Source of the DNA: Odiellus spinosus
Lineage: Eukaryota > Arthropoda > Arachnida > Opiliones > Phalangiidae
Direction of reading: 5' to 3'
NCBI GenBank assembly: GCA_963920705.1
Contig: OY987226.1
Location: 11,906,501 to 11,970,500 of the forward strand
DNA length: 64,000 nt
Both the position numbers and the translations under genes were made by a program. Shown here one piece after another: positions 12,383 through 23,617 of this stretch; within the stretch, counting starts at the first letter, position 1; every line of letters begins with the position of its first letter. The notes under the pieces were generated by a model. The model had not been told where the DNA came from. It searched no databases and saw nothing but the letters and a program-made list of their open reading frames with translations.

Positions 12383-13335
12383 GAGCTCGTAATTTGTTAA
12401 ACTTTTATTAATTGGATAGATCTACTGAATTAAATTCGGATATTATCCGTTTGGTTAAAACAGACTATTTATCCAAAGATAAAATAAGAAATATCCGAAA
12501 ACTACAGCGTATCCTAGAATATTATCCGACGTATATAATTCGGATAAGAACAGACTAAAAATTTACATTTTCTACAAAAATAATATAATTAAAACCTAAA
12601 AGTTTAGTTTTATTGTTTTCAGGGTGACCACTGAAAATTTGAAAATCTTATATAGGAAATATAGAAAAATTTCTTTGCGAACTATAGGAAAATATAGGAA
12701 GAATTTTATGTAAAATATAGGATAAAATAGGAAGAAAGAAGTGTAAAATATATTATAAAATAGGAAAATAATTAAAAGTAGGAACCATGCTTATTATTGC
12801 ATCACAACTCTCGCCACCGGTTCAAACATGGTATTAATATGATCCAATTGTTTAAATAGTATGGAATTTTACAGACTACTTTAAATGTAAAATGTACAGT
12901 TAAGCTAAAATAATCTAATACAGCCACAGCTGACAGTATGATTTAGAACTTTACCCTTAACTAGAGATTTTGAGTAGAAATATAGGAGATTATAGGAATT
13001 GCCATTAAATTATAGGAGAAAATAGGAAGGTGGTGAAAATATAGGAAAAAATAGGAAATATAGGAAAAGTGGTCACCCTGTGTTTTATTTATTTTCTTTG
13101 AATTGTAAGTAAATTTTCCACGAATTCTGAAAATGCGAATTTTCTTATCCATCGTTATACGTTTTAATTCGAGTAACTTGTTAATTAATAAAGCGATTAT
13201 CTTCGGTTAAACCCTACCCATTTAACTTATAACTGAATTTACGACTCGCATTTGATGATTCACAAACAATTAATCCGGAAAAAAAATATCTGAAAAAATA
13301 TGAATAACAAAAGATCGGATTCCGAGCTCTGAAAT
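12383..13335. repeat. AGAGCTC-ended dispersed repeat, copy 2, split by a hAT-like element
   Basis: The left end is TTAGAGCTCGTAATTTG and the right end GATTCCGAGCTCTGAA, an inverted AGAGCTCG pair. The interior resembles copy 1 (ATCCGAAA, ATCCGTTTGG, CATCGTTATACGTTTTAATT). The hAT-like element at 12620-13080 lies inside it. Confidence 0.5.
12620..13080. mobile_element. hAT-like non-autonomous element A, 461 bp
   Basis: Perfect 13-bp terminal inverted repeats, CAGGGTGACCACT, are flanked on both sides by TGTTTT (12614-12619 and 13081-13086), a 6-bp target duplication. CAGGG ends are typical of hAT elements; 8-bp duplications are usual, so 6 bp is off-type. The interior is studded with TATAGGAAA motifs near both ends, like subterminal transposase sites. 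No transposase frame is present. Confidence 0.75.
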
Positions 13336-13489
13336 TCCTATATTCTTAAAAGTGTTATTACGTCTCAATCTGGTTACAAAGTGGTTTGTTTATTAGCGTA
13401 AGAAATACGTTGAGTTGATCGTTTCCCTTTACGATTTCGGAAACAAGGGGGGATCAGTACCTGAGGCTAAGAAACATTCGGTTCTCTAA

Positions 13490-14110
13490 TATACCTTAGC
13501 TAATATAATAGGGATTGCTGGCCCGGGCCGGAGTATAAAATGTTTTAAAAACCCTAGCTATAGAGCTCGGGCCGTTGATAATAGCTGGCGAAGAGAGGTG
13601 GCACGATAGCTTCGATATTAAAAAGAAAAGAGAGGGGGATTTTAAAAAGGCCCCGCCTCGTAAGACGCGAATGGGATGGAATCTTATTGCCGGATCGAGT
13701 CGAGAGCTAGCTACCGGACAGGTGCGCCCACTGGTGCCGCCGTATCGACGTTATTAAGGGTCTAGATGCCGGTGCGTCTATGTTTAGGGGAAAGACTCGG
13801 GGGAAAGCCAAAAGAACCGAAAAATATTCAACCTGTTGTTCTTTCCCCGGCGCGCTAATGGATGGAGTTCGCTGGAGAGTAGCTACTCTCGGGCAATTCT
13901 CGAACTGAGTACCTTTCTTTCTCTTTGCCGACGATGACGCGATAGAGACGGGCTCTTTCTTATAGTTCGGTACAAACCAGAACATCGCCCGTCGTACGCC
14001 GCGCGCGATAAGTGACTGCTCTATACACTCCGTTATTCGAGATTGTGGCTTCAAAATCCTCTTCATCTCTCGGGTCATAAAATAAGTTTATCTCCGCTCC
14101 TCGCGACATT
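13490..14110. other. GC-richer island, no gene recognised
   Basis: This stretch is clearly richer in G and C than its surroundings and has many CG dinucleotides (GGCCCGGGCCGG, GTGCCGCCGTATCGACG). Open frames exist on both strands but match no known domain. It could be a promoter or non-coding first exon of a host gene: ACAGGTGCG near 13720 is a weak donor-like site. It could also be an old insertion. Confidence 0.35.
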
Positions 14111-14561
14111 CTAACAGTTAATAACGAACGGGACTGAACATAAAATGACAAATATCGCCGTCTCGACGTCAATTAAAAGGAATTCTAAAGGGTGTGTCCG
14201 CTAACTTAAGGAGAGGTACGTAAAATTAAAAAAAACATTAGTTTTTATCAATTAGAAGGAATTTTTGGGGAAAAATACGATGAAGTTAGAACGCGGGTAC
14301 GATTATAATTTAGCGAACGACGGATACAGTTTGTTATTTATCTAGACTTATTTCGGTGAAAATTTATAGTAGCTACGATTAAGACAGATTTAATTGGGTT
14401 AATTTTGAACACGAAACCATATTTTTGAATCAGTCATATTTTTGGGTAATAATATACAAAAATAAAAAAATCATTTCCTGAAATACAGTATTCCAAGCTC
14501 GAGTTTTGAAATGATTTAAAATTAATTTAATGAGTTGAATCATCATCATGATTATCATTTA

Positions 14562-15017
14562 ACGACGAGTTGAATCATCACCATGATCGTCCTTTAACGA
14601 CAAGTTGAATCATCACCATGATCATCATTCAACGAGTTGAATCATCACCATGATCATCATTCAACGAGTTGAATCATCACCATGATCATCATTCAACGAG
14701 TTGAATCATCACCATGATCATCATTCAACGAGTTGAATCATCACCATGATCATCATTCAACGACGAGTTGAATCATCACCATGATCATCATTCAACGACG
14801 AGTTGAATCATCACCATGATCATCATTCAACGACGAGTTGAATCATCACCATGATCATCATTCAACGACGAGTTGAATCATCACCATGATCATCATTCAA
14901 CGACGAGTTGAATCATCACCATGATCATCATTCAACGACGAGTTGAATCATCACCATGATCATCATTCAACGACGAGTTGAATCATCACCATGATCATCA
15001 TTCAACGACGAGTTGAA
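14562..15017. repeat. 35/32-bp minisatellite, about 13 copies
   Basis: Tandem units contain GAGTTGAATCATCACCATGA followed by TCATCATTCAACGAC. Units of 32 bp lack the GAC triplet. Copies are nearly identical in the second half, implying recent expansion. It passes without a gap into the 21-bp array that follows. Confidence 0.9.
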
Positions 15018-15952
15018 TCAACTCGATCCTCGTTCGAATCAACTCGATCCTCGTTCGAATCAACTCGATCCTCGCTCGAATCAACTTAATCCTCGCTCGA
15101 ATCAACTTAATCCTCGCTCGAATCAACTTAATCCTCGCCTGAATCAACTTAATCCTCGCCTGAATCAACTTAATCCTCGCCTGAATCAACTTAATCCTCG
15201 CCTGAATCAACTTAATCCTCGCCTGAATCAACTTAATCCTCGCCTTAATCAACTTAATCCTCGCCTGAATCAACTTAATCCTCGCCTGAATCAACTTAAT
15301 CCTCGCCTGAATCAACTTAATCCTCGCCTGAATCAACTTAATCCTCGCCTGAATCAACTTAATCCTCGCCTGAATCAACTTAATCCTCGCCTGAATCAAC
15401 TTAATCCTCGCCTGAATCAACTTAATCCTCGCCTGAATCAACTTAATCCTCGCCTGAATCAACTTAATCCTCGCCTGAATCAACTTAATCCTCGCCTGAA
15501 TCAACTTAATCCTCGCCTGAATCAACTTAATCCTCGCCTGAATCAACTTAATCCTCGCCTGAATCAACTTAATCCTCGCCTGAATCAACTTAATCCTCGC
15601 CTGAATCAACTTAATCCTCGCCTGAATCAACTTAATCCTCGCCTGAATCAACTTAATCCTCGCCTGAATCAACTTAATCCTCGCCTGAATCAACTTAATC
15701 CTCGCCTGAATCAACTTAATCCTCGTTTGAATCAACTTAATCCTCGTTTGAATCAACTTAATCCTCGTTTGAATCAACTTAATCCTCGTTTGAATCAACT
15801 TAATCCTCGTTTGAATCAACTTAATCCTCGTTTGAATCAACTTAATCCTCGTTTGAATCAACTTAATCCTCGTTTGAATCAACTTAATCCTCGTTTGAAT
15901 CAACTTAATCCTCGTTAGAATCAACTTAATCCTCGTTTGAATCAACTTCATC
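15018..15952. repeat. 21-bp minisatellite, about 44 copies
   Basis: The unit is AATCAACTTAATCCTCGCCT plus G. The first three units read AATCAACTCGATCCTCGTTC, the middle ones CGCCTG, and the last third CGTTTG, so variants are grouped in blocks. As 21 is a multiple of three, 300-residue open frames appear on both strands (NQLNPRL or IKLIQAR repeats). No start context, splice site or flanking domain supports a protein. Confidence 0.92.
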
Positions 15953-16090
15953 ATTTATTCACTTCAGTCATGCATGATTTGCATTATTCAGATCAATCAT
16001 AATTTAATCACTGTTAATCAAGATAGAAAATGAAAATCTTTAGTACTTTCACGATTTAATCGACAAATTCGCGGTCTAATATTATTTACA

Positions 16091-16355
16091 GATGAGTGGT
16101 TTAGATAAAAAAACTCAATGGCTTCTATGATAGAGGGAAAAATTAATACTGCGCGTGTGCTAAAGGCATATTTACCCAAATTCGTTTGCTCAAAATTCTC
16201 ACGCGCGAGTTTGAAGAAAATTTATTCACTTAGCACACGCTCAATGTCAAATTTATCCCTCCATCACAAAAATATTGATTTTTTTTTTCATCTAATCTAA
16301 ACCATCCCTCCATCACAAAAATATTGAGTTTTTTTCATCTAATATAAACCAACCC
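16091..16355. repeat. Foldback with a duplicated right arm
   Basis: GGTTTAGATAAAAAAACTCA (about 16098) pairs with TTTTTTCATCTAATCTAAACC (about 16283). The sequence CCATCCCTCCATCACAAAAA is then repeated directly, with a second copy of the arm ending in AATATAAACC. The arms also contain an inner pair, GCGCGTGTGCTAA and TTAGCACACGC. It is a small foldback element with one arm doubled. Confidence 0.6.
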
Positions 16356-16402
16356 TTACGCACTTCTAAACGGCTTATTTACAAATCAAGAATCTTCAAT
16401 AT

Positions 16403-16927
16403 CAGGGCTCCCAGACCACCTATAATACCTATAATTACCTATAATTCTGAAGTGATCCTATAAAAACCTATAATTTCATTTTTTAACCTATAATACCTAT
16501 TTTTTTGGGGAATTTCTTCAATTTCGGTGATAAAATTCGAAAGGAATGAACTATATAACTATAAAAATTATACTTTTGCTTGAAAAAGTACAAATGATTG
16601 CAAAAAACCAAGTTGTAGCAGAAAGGTTTCCTCTCCTAGGTCACTGGTAATTATTACTCAATTTTTTTAGAGGTTAGGTAGACTGTCGAGAGGGGCATGA
16701 GTAGCTAGTAGTGCCAAAGAAAGGCAGAGGGACAGGCCTAGAGGCTATAGAACATATATTGCATTACATTTCAGCGAAACCTATCTATAAAACCCCTATT
16801 TTTCAAAACTAAAAACTATAAAAGGTCCTATAAATTGATATTTTTGGACCTATAAATTACCTATATTTTTGGCTTTTAAAACCTATAATACCTATAAATT
16901 TTTCTGGGCTATGCGCTGGGAGCCCTG
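16403..16927. mobile_element. hAT-like non-autonomous element B, 525 bp
   Basis: Perfect 12-bp terminal inverted repeats, CAGGGCTCCCAG, are flanked by CAATAT on both sides (16397-16402 and 16928-16933), a 6-bp target duplication. Inside both ends ACCTATAATACCTATAAT runs repeat TATAGG in the complementary sense, the same subterminal motif as element A. There is no coding capacity. Confidence 0.75.
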
Positions 16928-18380
16928 CAATATTCTAACGGCATGAACTACATGGTCGCGTGATTGGTAACAGTTGTTGATTTGCGTTTATTCTCACTGG
17001 ATATGGTATTGCTTTCGCGCGATCTCTTTCGTGAAAGTCCTACCATTCATTATAAAACTAAAATAGGAATAAAAGTGGTATGGGACTGCGTGCGTAGAAT
17101 TGGTGACCAAATGATTGATACATTATAATAACCAATTACTTGCAATGACGGACTTTTCATTTAATTATACTTAATTATAATTTATTTAATTCGTAGCTAT
17201 TTATTAAAATTATCATTCGCGTTAAAATAACCCTCCTTATTACCTAGTTCATCCCGACAATAAGATATTTTATCAAAGGGGTAGGGTAATTAGATTAGAG
17301 CTATACATTGAATGGTACGAAATGAATAGTTCTAACAGGTATATCCCGCGAATGGCAACGTGATATCTTAATCGCAACTAGAAGCGATATTACGATTCTC
17401 CGCGCCTCAACAAGGATTAAAGATGCGTTTTCATACAATATTGTTTTGGCCAAGTATCGAGTTTTTGCGTCAAATTAAGGTGAATTTTAAATCAAGTTTT
17501 TCGTTTAACCAACTTCGAGTGATGAAGAAATGAATTTGATATAAGCTTCGCTTGAAAAAGAAAAAGCTTCAAAAACGTGTCTTCAGGAGAGAAAGGAATG
17601 AGCTTCAGCTGCTTAATATGTTGATGAGAGGCGCGATACAAGTTGGACTAGGAAGAAACCTAAAAACTATAACCATATCGTATAAAGCCGCACTTTTCCC
17701 TCTAGCCAAAGCCTCGGTTTCGATCAAAATTTTCAACCTTTTGCTTTTCCAAGAGATTAAAATTATATTCATGAAATTCGTTTATATATCCGCTTCTCTG
17801 TCAGTTAACGCGAGTTAATATAAAAAGCTTGATTTAAGCTTCACCTTCGTTTTGAAGAAAAAGCCGCGATTCTTGGTAATAAAATTGATTAAAAATGGGC
17901 CTTTAATTCATACATTGTAAATTTCTAGCTTTTCGCTCTTTCGCGAAGGAATTGTCTTTAGCTAACAGAATAGATTCCCATTTAGCCCGAACGTGGCAAG
18001 GATGTGGCGATAGTTCTATTGTCTGGTGACATATATCGAGGTTTTGTTTCTCGAGAGTCTTTAAATACCATCGTTTTTCTTTCAGCTCTACGCTGCATGT
18101 CCTAATATTGACCGGTCATTGGCGGAACGATCAGAAGTCTATAGAGAAGTTAAACTCGTACGGAAGAACTGGTATCACTCGCGCAATTAGGAAAAAAGAA
18201 AAAAGGTCGAAAGAAAGGTCGAAAAAAACTAGCCTATTATAGTTTATGTCTACAACTCTCGGCTGAAATTGGAGACGTAGAGAAAGTGACGTGATCGTGA
18301 TATCATCCGCGGCAACATTCGGGTTACGTCAGCTAGAAAAGTTATCGCGCGGGCGTCCGCGTGGTAAGTGGCCCAAAAAG

Positions 18381-18662
18381 ATGGAAACGTACGTTTTAAT
18401 TCCGGCGGAGTTAAGCCTGGTGAGTTCGTTGTCCGTGACCCGTGACTCTAATCCCGGGAAACAGACTACTCGCGCCTCGTCTTCGTCTTTGATCGGCGCC
18501 CAGCGCGAACTGATATTACAGAGAAGGGTAATTGAAGGAGACGGAGCCGGAGCCCGAGTTTACGCTAACCAGAGATTACCCAGAGGAAAACGCTTCTTAC
18601 CCTTCGAGGGTACCGTGCGAATTGATAAACTGGACATTTTTCCCTTCTTGGACGAAGATGAT
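18381..18662 (+). CDS. Probable PR/SET-domain (PRDM-type) exon
   Basis: The exon reads from an ATG in good context (AAAAAGATGG) for 94 codons and stops in phase 0 at a strong donor (GTAAGT from 18663). Residues from about 50 onward read QRELILQRRVIEGDGAGARV, then YANQRLPRGKRFLPFEGTVR. This matches the start of a PR/SET fold: a G.G.GV(Y/F)A strand, then LP+G.RF.P(F/Y)EG, as in PRDM histone methyltransferase-like zinc-finger regulators. The rest of the PR domain and any zinc fingers would be in later exons and were not found in the window. The frame stays open upstream to 18291 without an ATG, so the exon could begin further upstream. Which PRDM member this is cannot be decided. Confidence 0.5.
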
Positions 18663-18759
18663 GTAAGTATATATGTTCACATCTTATTTTTTTTTTTAAA
18701 AAAGTCTAGCGAGATGTATTAACACGGACATCTTAATGTTTCTCGGAGGAGTTTTGTAG

Positions 18760-19285
18760 ATCAAATTTGTAACCGCAACCTCTTTCAGCACGTTATTAAT
18801 CTCGGATAAATTGTTTCTTAATATAAAACCGCAAATTATAAACAGACGCGTATTAAGTGGATACGAATTATCCGGAGATAAAATTTTAAGCTTGCTTCAT
18901 TAATAAATAAATTAAATTATGGTTTTTTTCAAACTGATAACGCGAAGATAAATATATAACGTTTCTCGAAATCAGTGTCGAATGAAATATAGGCCCTAAT
19001 AATTATATTTTAATCTAAATTGAAAGGAACAGCGACTAAATTATTCCATCCTAGTATCCAGATATCAATTTGGGTTAAAATCCGAGAGGAAACTTTTGTT
19101 TCAAATTTTCTTATCGGCTAATGAATAACTCGTATAACGTACGAATAAAAAATTTGCCTTACATTCAGGTATGCGTAATAACTCGAATAAGAAATGTATG
19201 TTTTCGCGAACGGATAATATCTGATTGACATTCACGATGGTCTTATTCAATTACCAAAGGTTATACGAATTCCGAGCTCTATGGG
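18760..19285. repeat. AGAGCTC-ended dispersed repeat, copy 3 (inverted)
   Basis: ATACGAATTATCCGGAGATA and ATTTTAATCTAAATTGAAAG are complements of blocks in copy 1, in reversed order. One end reads AATTCCGAGCTCTATGG. Copies 1 and 3 therefore lie in opposite orientation. Confidence 0.45.
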
Positions 19286-20048
19286 CGGACAACCTTGGCT
19301 TTTATGATTTGTACCGTAACCCTTTAAAAAAAAATATTCCGCCAACTCCGGTAGGTGTAAGATAAGAAATAAAATAGATTTAGGCTTTATTCAGCCCATA
19401 ATTTAGCTAAACTCTTGACAGGTAGTGTCCATTTTTAAGTATAATCAATGACTTTCTCGGGACCTGTCCGCGTGGACTTTTAAATTAAAACCACACGCCA
19501 AGGGTCCATTAAGACGAGGTAGGTCGTGTTTTGGCTTTCAAAAATAACATTTTTCTGGACCATTCTTTTAAAAATAGTTTGAGAGAATGTACAGCTATAT
19601 AGATGACCCGAAAATGCGTGGGATATTAATTCATTCCCTTGTTAAAGGGCAGATGACACAGATTTGAATTATTTCCTGTCTCGTTTAATAGCGTGTATCG
19701 AACAGTTTTATCTTTTACCGTCACGCCAACTCCTCTTGAAGAATTAAAGAGTTTTTGATAGCGACCAAAATTACTCTCACTTATACAAGTAAATCAAAAA
19801 GTTTAATTTCTATAACCATGCTAAAGTGTTTATAGTAACCCTATATTGATTGTTAAACACAGAAAATAGCGTTGGAAAATACGTAACGTATTCTTTTTCA
19901 ACTAATTAAGTGAAGGTGGGTCATTCCATGTGGTTTCATCTTGGCATGTATATCATTATGAAATTTGGTGCATTTGTTGGTGAGCTTAAAAAAACTGAAA
20001 ATATGAATATTTGGCAAGGATTTGAGTAAACCCCCACCATTTGATTTG

Positions 20049-20532
20049 GGTCCACTTGATCGACTCCCAAATGATCGACAAGAGGTCCACTTGATCGACA
20101 CCCAAATGATCGACTCACAATTGATCGACAAAAGGTCCACTTGATCGACTCCCAAACGATCGACAAAGGGATCAAATGATTGATGCCTAATCCTAAATTA
20201 CCGACAACAAAGGGTGCATTTGATCGTTTCCCAATTGGTCAACTTCGTAATAACGATTATAAATAGATTAACCAACCTAACCCTAACCTAACCTAACCTA
20301 ACCTAACCTAAATCTAACATAACCTAAAATATTACAAGAGTGACGGGTCGTAAGTAATTTAACCTTTAATAGTTTCTTGCAAAAAACTTTGTCCTATACT
20401 CCTTACTCGCTAAAAAACTGGGCTGTCGATCAATTGGAATGGCTTGTCGATCAAATGGGAGTCGATCAAATGGGAGTCGATCAAACGGTAGTCGATCAAA
20501 CGGACTCCTTGTCGATCAATTGGAAGTCGAGC
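20049..20532. repeat. Foldback built of GTCGATCA repeats
   Basis: The left arm (20049-20165) repeats TTGATCGACTCCCAAATGAT with variants. The right arm (20426-20532) repeats GTCGATCAAATGGGAGTCGA, its complement. The arms are therefore inverted arrays of an 18-19 bp unit around a spacer of about 260 bp that contains a (CCTAA)n run. Confidence 0.7.
20275..20311. repeat. Interstitial telomere-motif run (CCTAA)n
   Basis: About seven CCTAA units, one expanded to CCCTAA. TTAGG is the ancestral arthropod telomere repeat. The run is short and internal, so it is not a telomere. Confidence 0.8.
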
Positions 20533-20612
20533 AAATGAACCTAAGCCCACCATTTCAATACTCGAAATATTTTTCAGCCTTGACAAAAATAACAAAAACT
20601 CGCTTCCTTTAA

Positions 20613-21045
20613 AGGGAGAATGCAACCTAATTACAAGTGATTTTTTATCGATTCCTTATCGTTTAAATAGACCTAATCCACCGATAAAAAGTTTACAATA
20701 CAAATATTAAACTAGAAATAAATTTAAAACTTACCCGGAAAATAGGCTTAGCGAGATTCATGGAGATCCTGAATTGCGTCCGTGTAAGGTCTAGCGGCCA
20801 ATGAGCAAAGGCCCGTCGTTCACGCGAGATCTCCACGAGAATTACGTCGCGTGCGATTGGTCGCTAGACCTTACAAGTGAGGAAATCAGGAGCTCCATGA
20901 ATTCCATTAAGCCTATTTTCAGGGAAAGTTTTAAATTTATTTCTAGTTTAATATTTGTTTGTAAATATTTTCAGTAGTGGATTAGGCCTATTTAATCAAT
21001 AAGGAATCGATAAAAATTCACTTGTTGTTAGGTTGCATTCTCCCT
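20613..21045 (+). mobile_element. TTAA-flanked MITE (family 1), best full-length copy, 433 bp
   Basis: TTAA occurs at 20609-20612 and 21046-21049. The ends are AGGGAGAATGCAACCTAA and TTAGGTTGCATTCTCCCT. The inverted repeats run about 190 bp through CCTAATCCACCGATAAAAA, AAACTAGAAATAAATTTAAA, CCGGAAAATAGGCTTA and ATTCATGGAGATCCTGA. The centre holds an inner pair around GGTCTAGCGGCCAATG and CGATTGGTCGCTAGACC. It has no coding capacity; a piggyBac-type source is inferred from TTAA. Confidence 0.85.
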
Positions 21046-21771
21046 TTAATGGGTATTATCGTGAAATTTTCCACATTTATGCGGTAAATGTCGAGGAATT
21101 CGACCGTCATCTCGAAAAATGTCCATCTCTTTCAGATCATTCGATAAAATGAAATAAATTTACCGGGGATCCCACACCAAATTTATTGTTGTGAATTTAG
21201 AGCCATGGTCAAACCATGGCCAAACCATAGTCAAACCAGGATTTGACCATAATCATAATAAAATAATAAAACAATCATAAAGAACATGAAAGATATGCCC
21301 TTGGGCAATTTGAAAAAAAAAAATAATAATAATAATAAAAAAAAATTAAAAATTGGGCCACTCGTCGTTACGCGTCATGGTTTATATTTCCCGCTAAATA
21401 TTAATTAATTTATAACGAATGATCTGAAAAAGATATACATTTTTCGAGATGTCGGTCTGATTAATCGTCTTTTACAACATGCATGTAGAAAATTTGACGA
21501 GAATACCCATCAGAGGAAGCGAGTTATTATTATTTTTGTTAGGGCTGAGTAATATTTCGAGGACAATATTGAAATCGTGGGGGGTTTACTCGAAACCTTG
21601 CCAAACATTTCCTTTTTATTATTCTCACGTGAAAATCTGGAAATCGTAGCTTTTTAAGAAAACCAACAAGTGCGCCAAATTTTATAATGATCTGTCGACC
21701 CATGGTGGTATGCCTAAGGTACACCTCATGCATCGTTCAAATAAGAACTAGGCATAGACCTCGGCTTCCAG

Positions 21772-21840
21772 AAAAACGCCTTCTTAAAGACACGTGATAT
21801 AGCTAGCCAATAAAAATCCATTTCGATGAGTTAATCTTTC
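21772..21840. repeat. Dispersed repeat, forward copy
   Basis: AAAGACACGTGATATAGCTA followed by GCCAATAAAAATCCATTTCG recurs in the opposite orientation at about 27395-27450. The family is unknown. Confidence 0.6.
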
Positions 21841-23617
21841 CTTGAAACATCTCGAGGCCGAAGGCTAACTCCTATTTCGACAATGGAGGTTGAAATTAAG
21901 AGGCAGTTGCAAATTGAATCCATTAAAATTCTACTGCAGGACAGTGTAGGTCGAACTTTGGAAACCAACTCAAAAAACTGCTTTCCCCCCTTCGAGTTTT
22001 CTCCACAAAAGCCGTCGAAAACAATTAAAATTTGGGTCGGATACCGCCCGCGCCCATAGTGAAGCCAACTTATTGTTAGCTTGTGGTGAGGGGACACTGG
22101 GCAGGCACTTGAGAACTGGTGAATACAAAATTTATGCTCGGAGTACCTACATAAGAGTTCTAACTCAAAGCGCTGTCAAAGCTGACATATGTGAACCCAA
22201 GTGTACAGCAAATTCAATAAAAGTATGGCTATGTCTTACAAGTTAGTGGATGGTCTTTATATTATATTTTTCAAGGTTAAATTTTCGAAAACTGAATACA
22301 TAAAAATTTAGCATAGGCGGGGCAACCGCGGCAGCTACCACCCCTTGCTCATTTTTTACTTTTACCACCTTGTCACGCCTCTGAAATATAACTATATAAT
22401 GCGAGAAGCCGAGATCAGCCCCATTAAATTATACTAAATCCGAATGAATGCTTATAAATTCAAATTGGTTTCACGTAAAAACTTATCGAAATAAATAATA
22501 CTCATTTTTAAAATAAGCATGGATTCCATAATATTTTTTCTGTTATCTACAGAAAAATAACAACTCCGACGGCAACAATAAACCCTTGATGCGATTCAAC
22601 ACCTTTCACCCTCCCGCCATTTTTACCCTTAAGCCCAACGGCCGCTTGTACCGCATTCAAAAGTTAAGCCTAACGTCCCATTTCCAAAAATCATCATTTT
22701 AAATAAACTTACGTTAATACTTTTCGTCCCAAATCGTTCGAATTCTATCCACGCATATTCTAGACGTTGTTCGATCACAAATTTCACATTTTTAATAACA
22801 AATGCACAGTTTTGTCGTGACTTTGAAAATTACCGAAAAATTCGCGGCCGGCCTATTTTTAGTCAACGCGTATACTGACGGCGTAGGAGTCTTGGAGAGG
22901 AAGAAGGGGGCGGGAGTGAAGATGGGGGTGGGAGTGAAAATGGGGAAACCCTACCGTTGCAGGAGCGTCTTGGGCCATGTTTTCGTGTAATTGTATTTTA
23001 TTATTGAAATTGAGATTTTAAGTGTTTTGATCGTGCAATTTAATTTCCGCTACTAAAATAAAGTTAATATCGCCGGGGCAATATGGGTAAAATTTCGAAT
23101 TTGGGTTATTCTCGAAAATCATACACTCATTGTAGAGTTACGACGTTATGGTGTGAATATTTAAATGACAAATGAAAGAGTTAGAAGGGCGAGCCGCGAG
23201 TCAAATAAAATTCAACAATTGATGTCTTAACTACCTCGAGAAATTAATATGCGCGTTGAGGAGTTAAACCAGGTACTGAAATTGAATTAAGGCAATAAAG
23301 TGTACATTTAATTTGAGAAATATGGGAAAAATATTCTTTATTATTTTGCGCGAGCCAAATTTATATCTCGCTTAATTAATTACGCCCCCCAAATAATTTT
23401 AAGGCCTCACTCGAAATAATATAGTAACTATAAGGGCTGTACGAGTCCCTTTTTTTGGGTTGCGAGTCGAGTCCCGAAAACTAGACTCGACCGAGTACTC
23501 GTAGAAACAAATAAATAAATAATGATTAACCTGCCAGAAAGCGCCAACCAGATCGTTTACCGAAAACCGTAAACATGGGTAAAGCTATATTCGAATAATC
23601 CATTTTAATGAAAAGTC

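Larger units (their letters stand above)
1487..18380. other. Long gene-free interval filled with repeats
   Basis: No exon with recognisable protein similarity was seen between the NRF-like exon and the PR/SET exon. Open frames in this interval (for example 6141-6440, 11355-11585, 13707-14078 and 17552-17818) show no known motif and often overlap repeats. The interval may be intron of the NRF-like gene, intergenic, or both. A related segment occurs at about 3890-4080 and again at 7975-8260, sharing CAATGAAGTTTAACATTATG. Individual repeats are listed separately. Confidence 0.6.

Noticed and set aside
13707-14078. 123-codon minus-strand frame in the GC-rich island
   Set aside because: No known motif, and overlapping frames on both strands are open because stop codons are rare in GC-rich DNA.
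14998-15954. Open frames of about 300 codons on both strands (IKLIQAR and NQLNPRL repeats)
   Set aside because: They follow directly from a 21-bp period without stops; there is no start context, no splice sites and no non-repeat domain.
20275-20311. True telomere end
   Set aside because: Only about seven CCTAA units, internal to the scaffold and surrounded by ordinary sequence.
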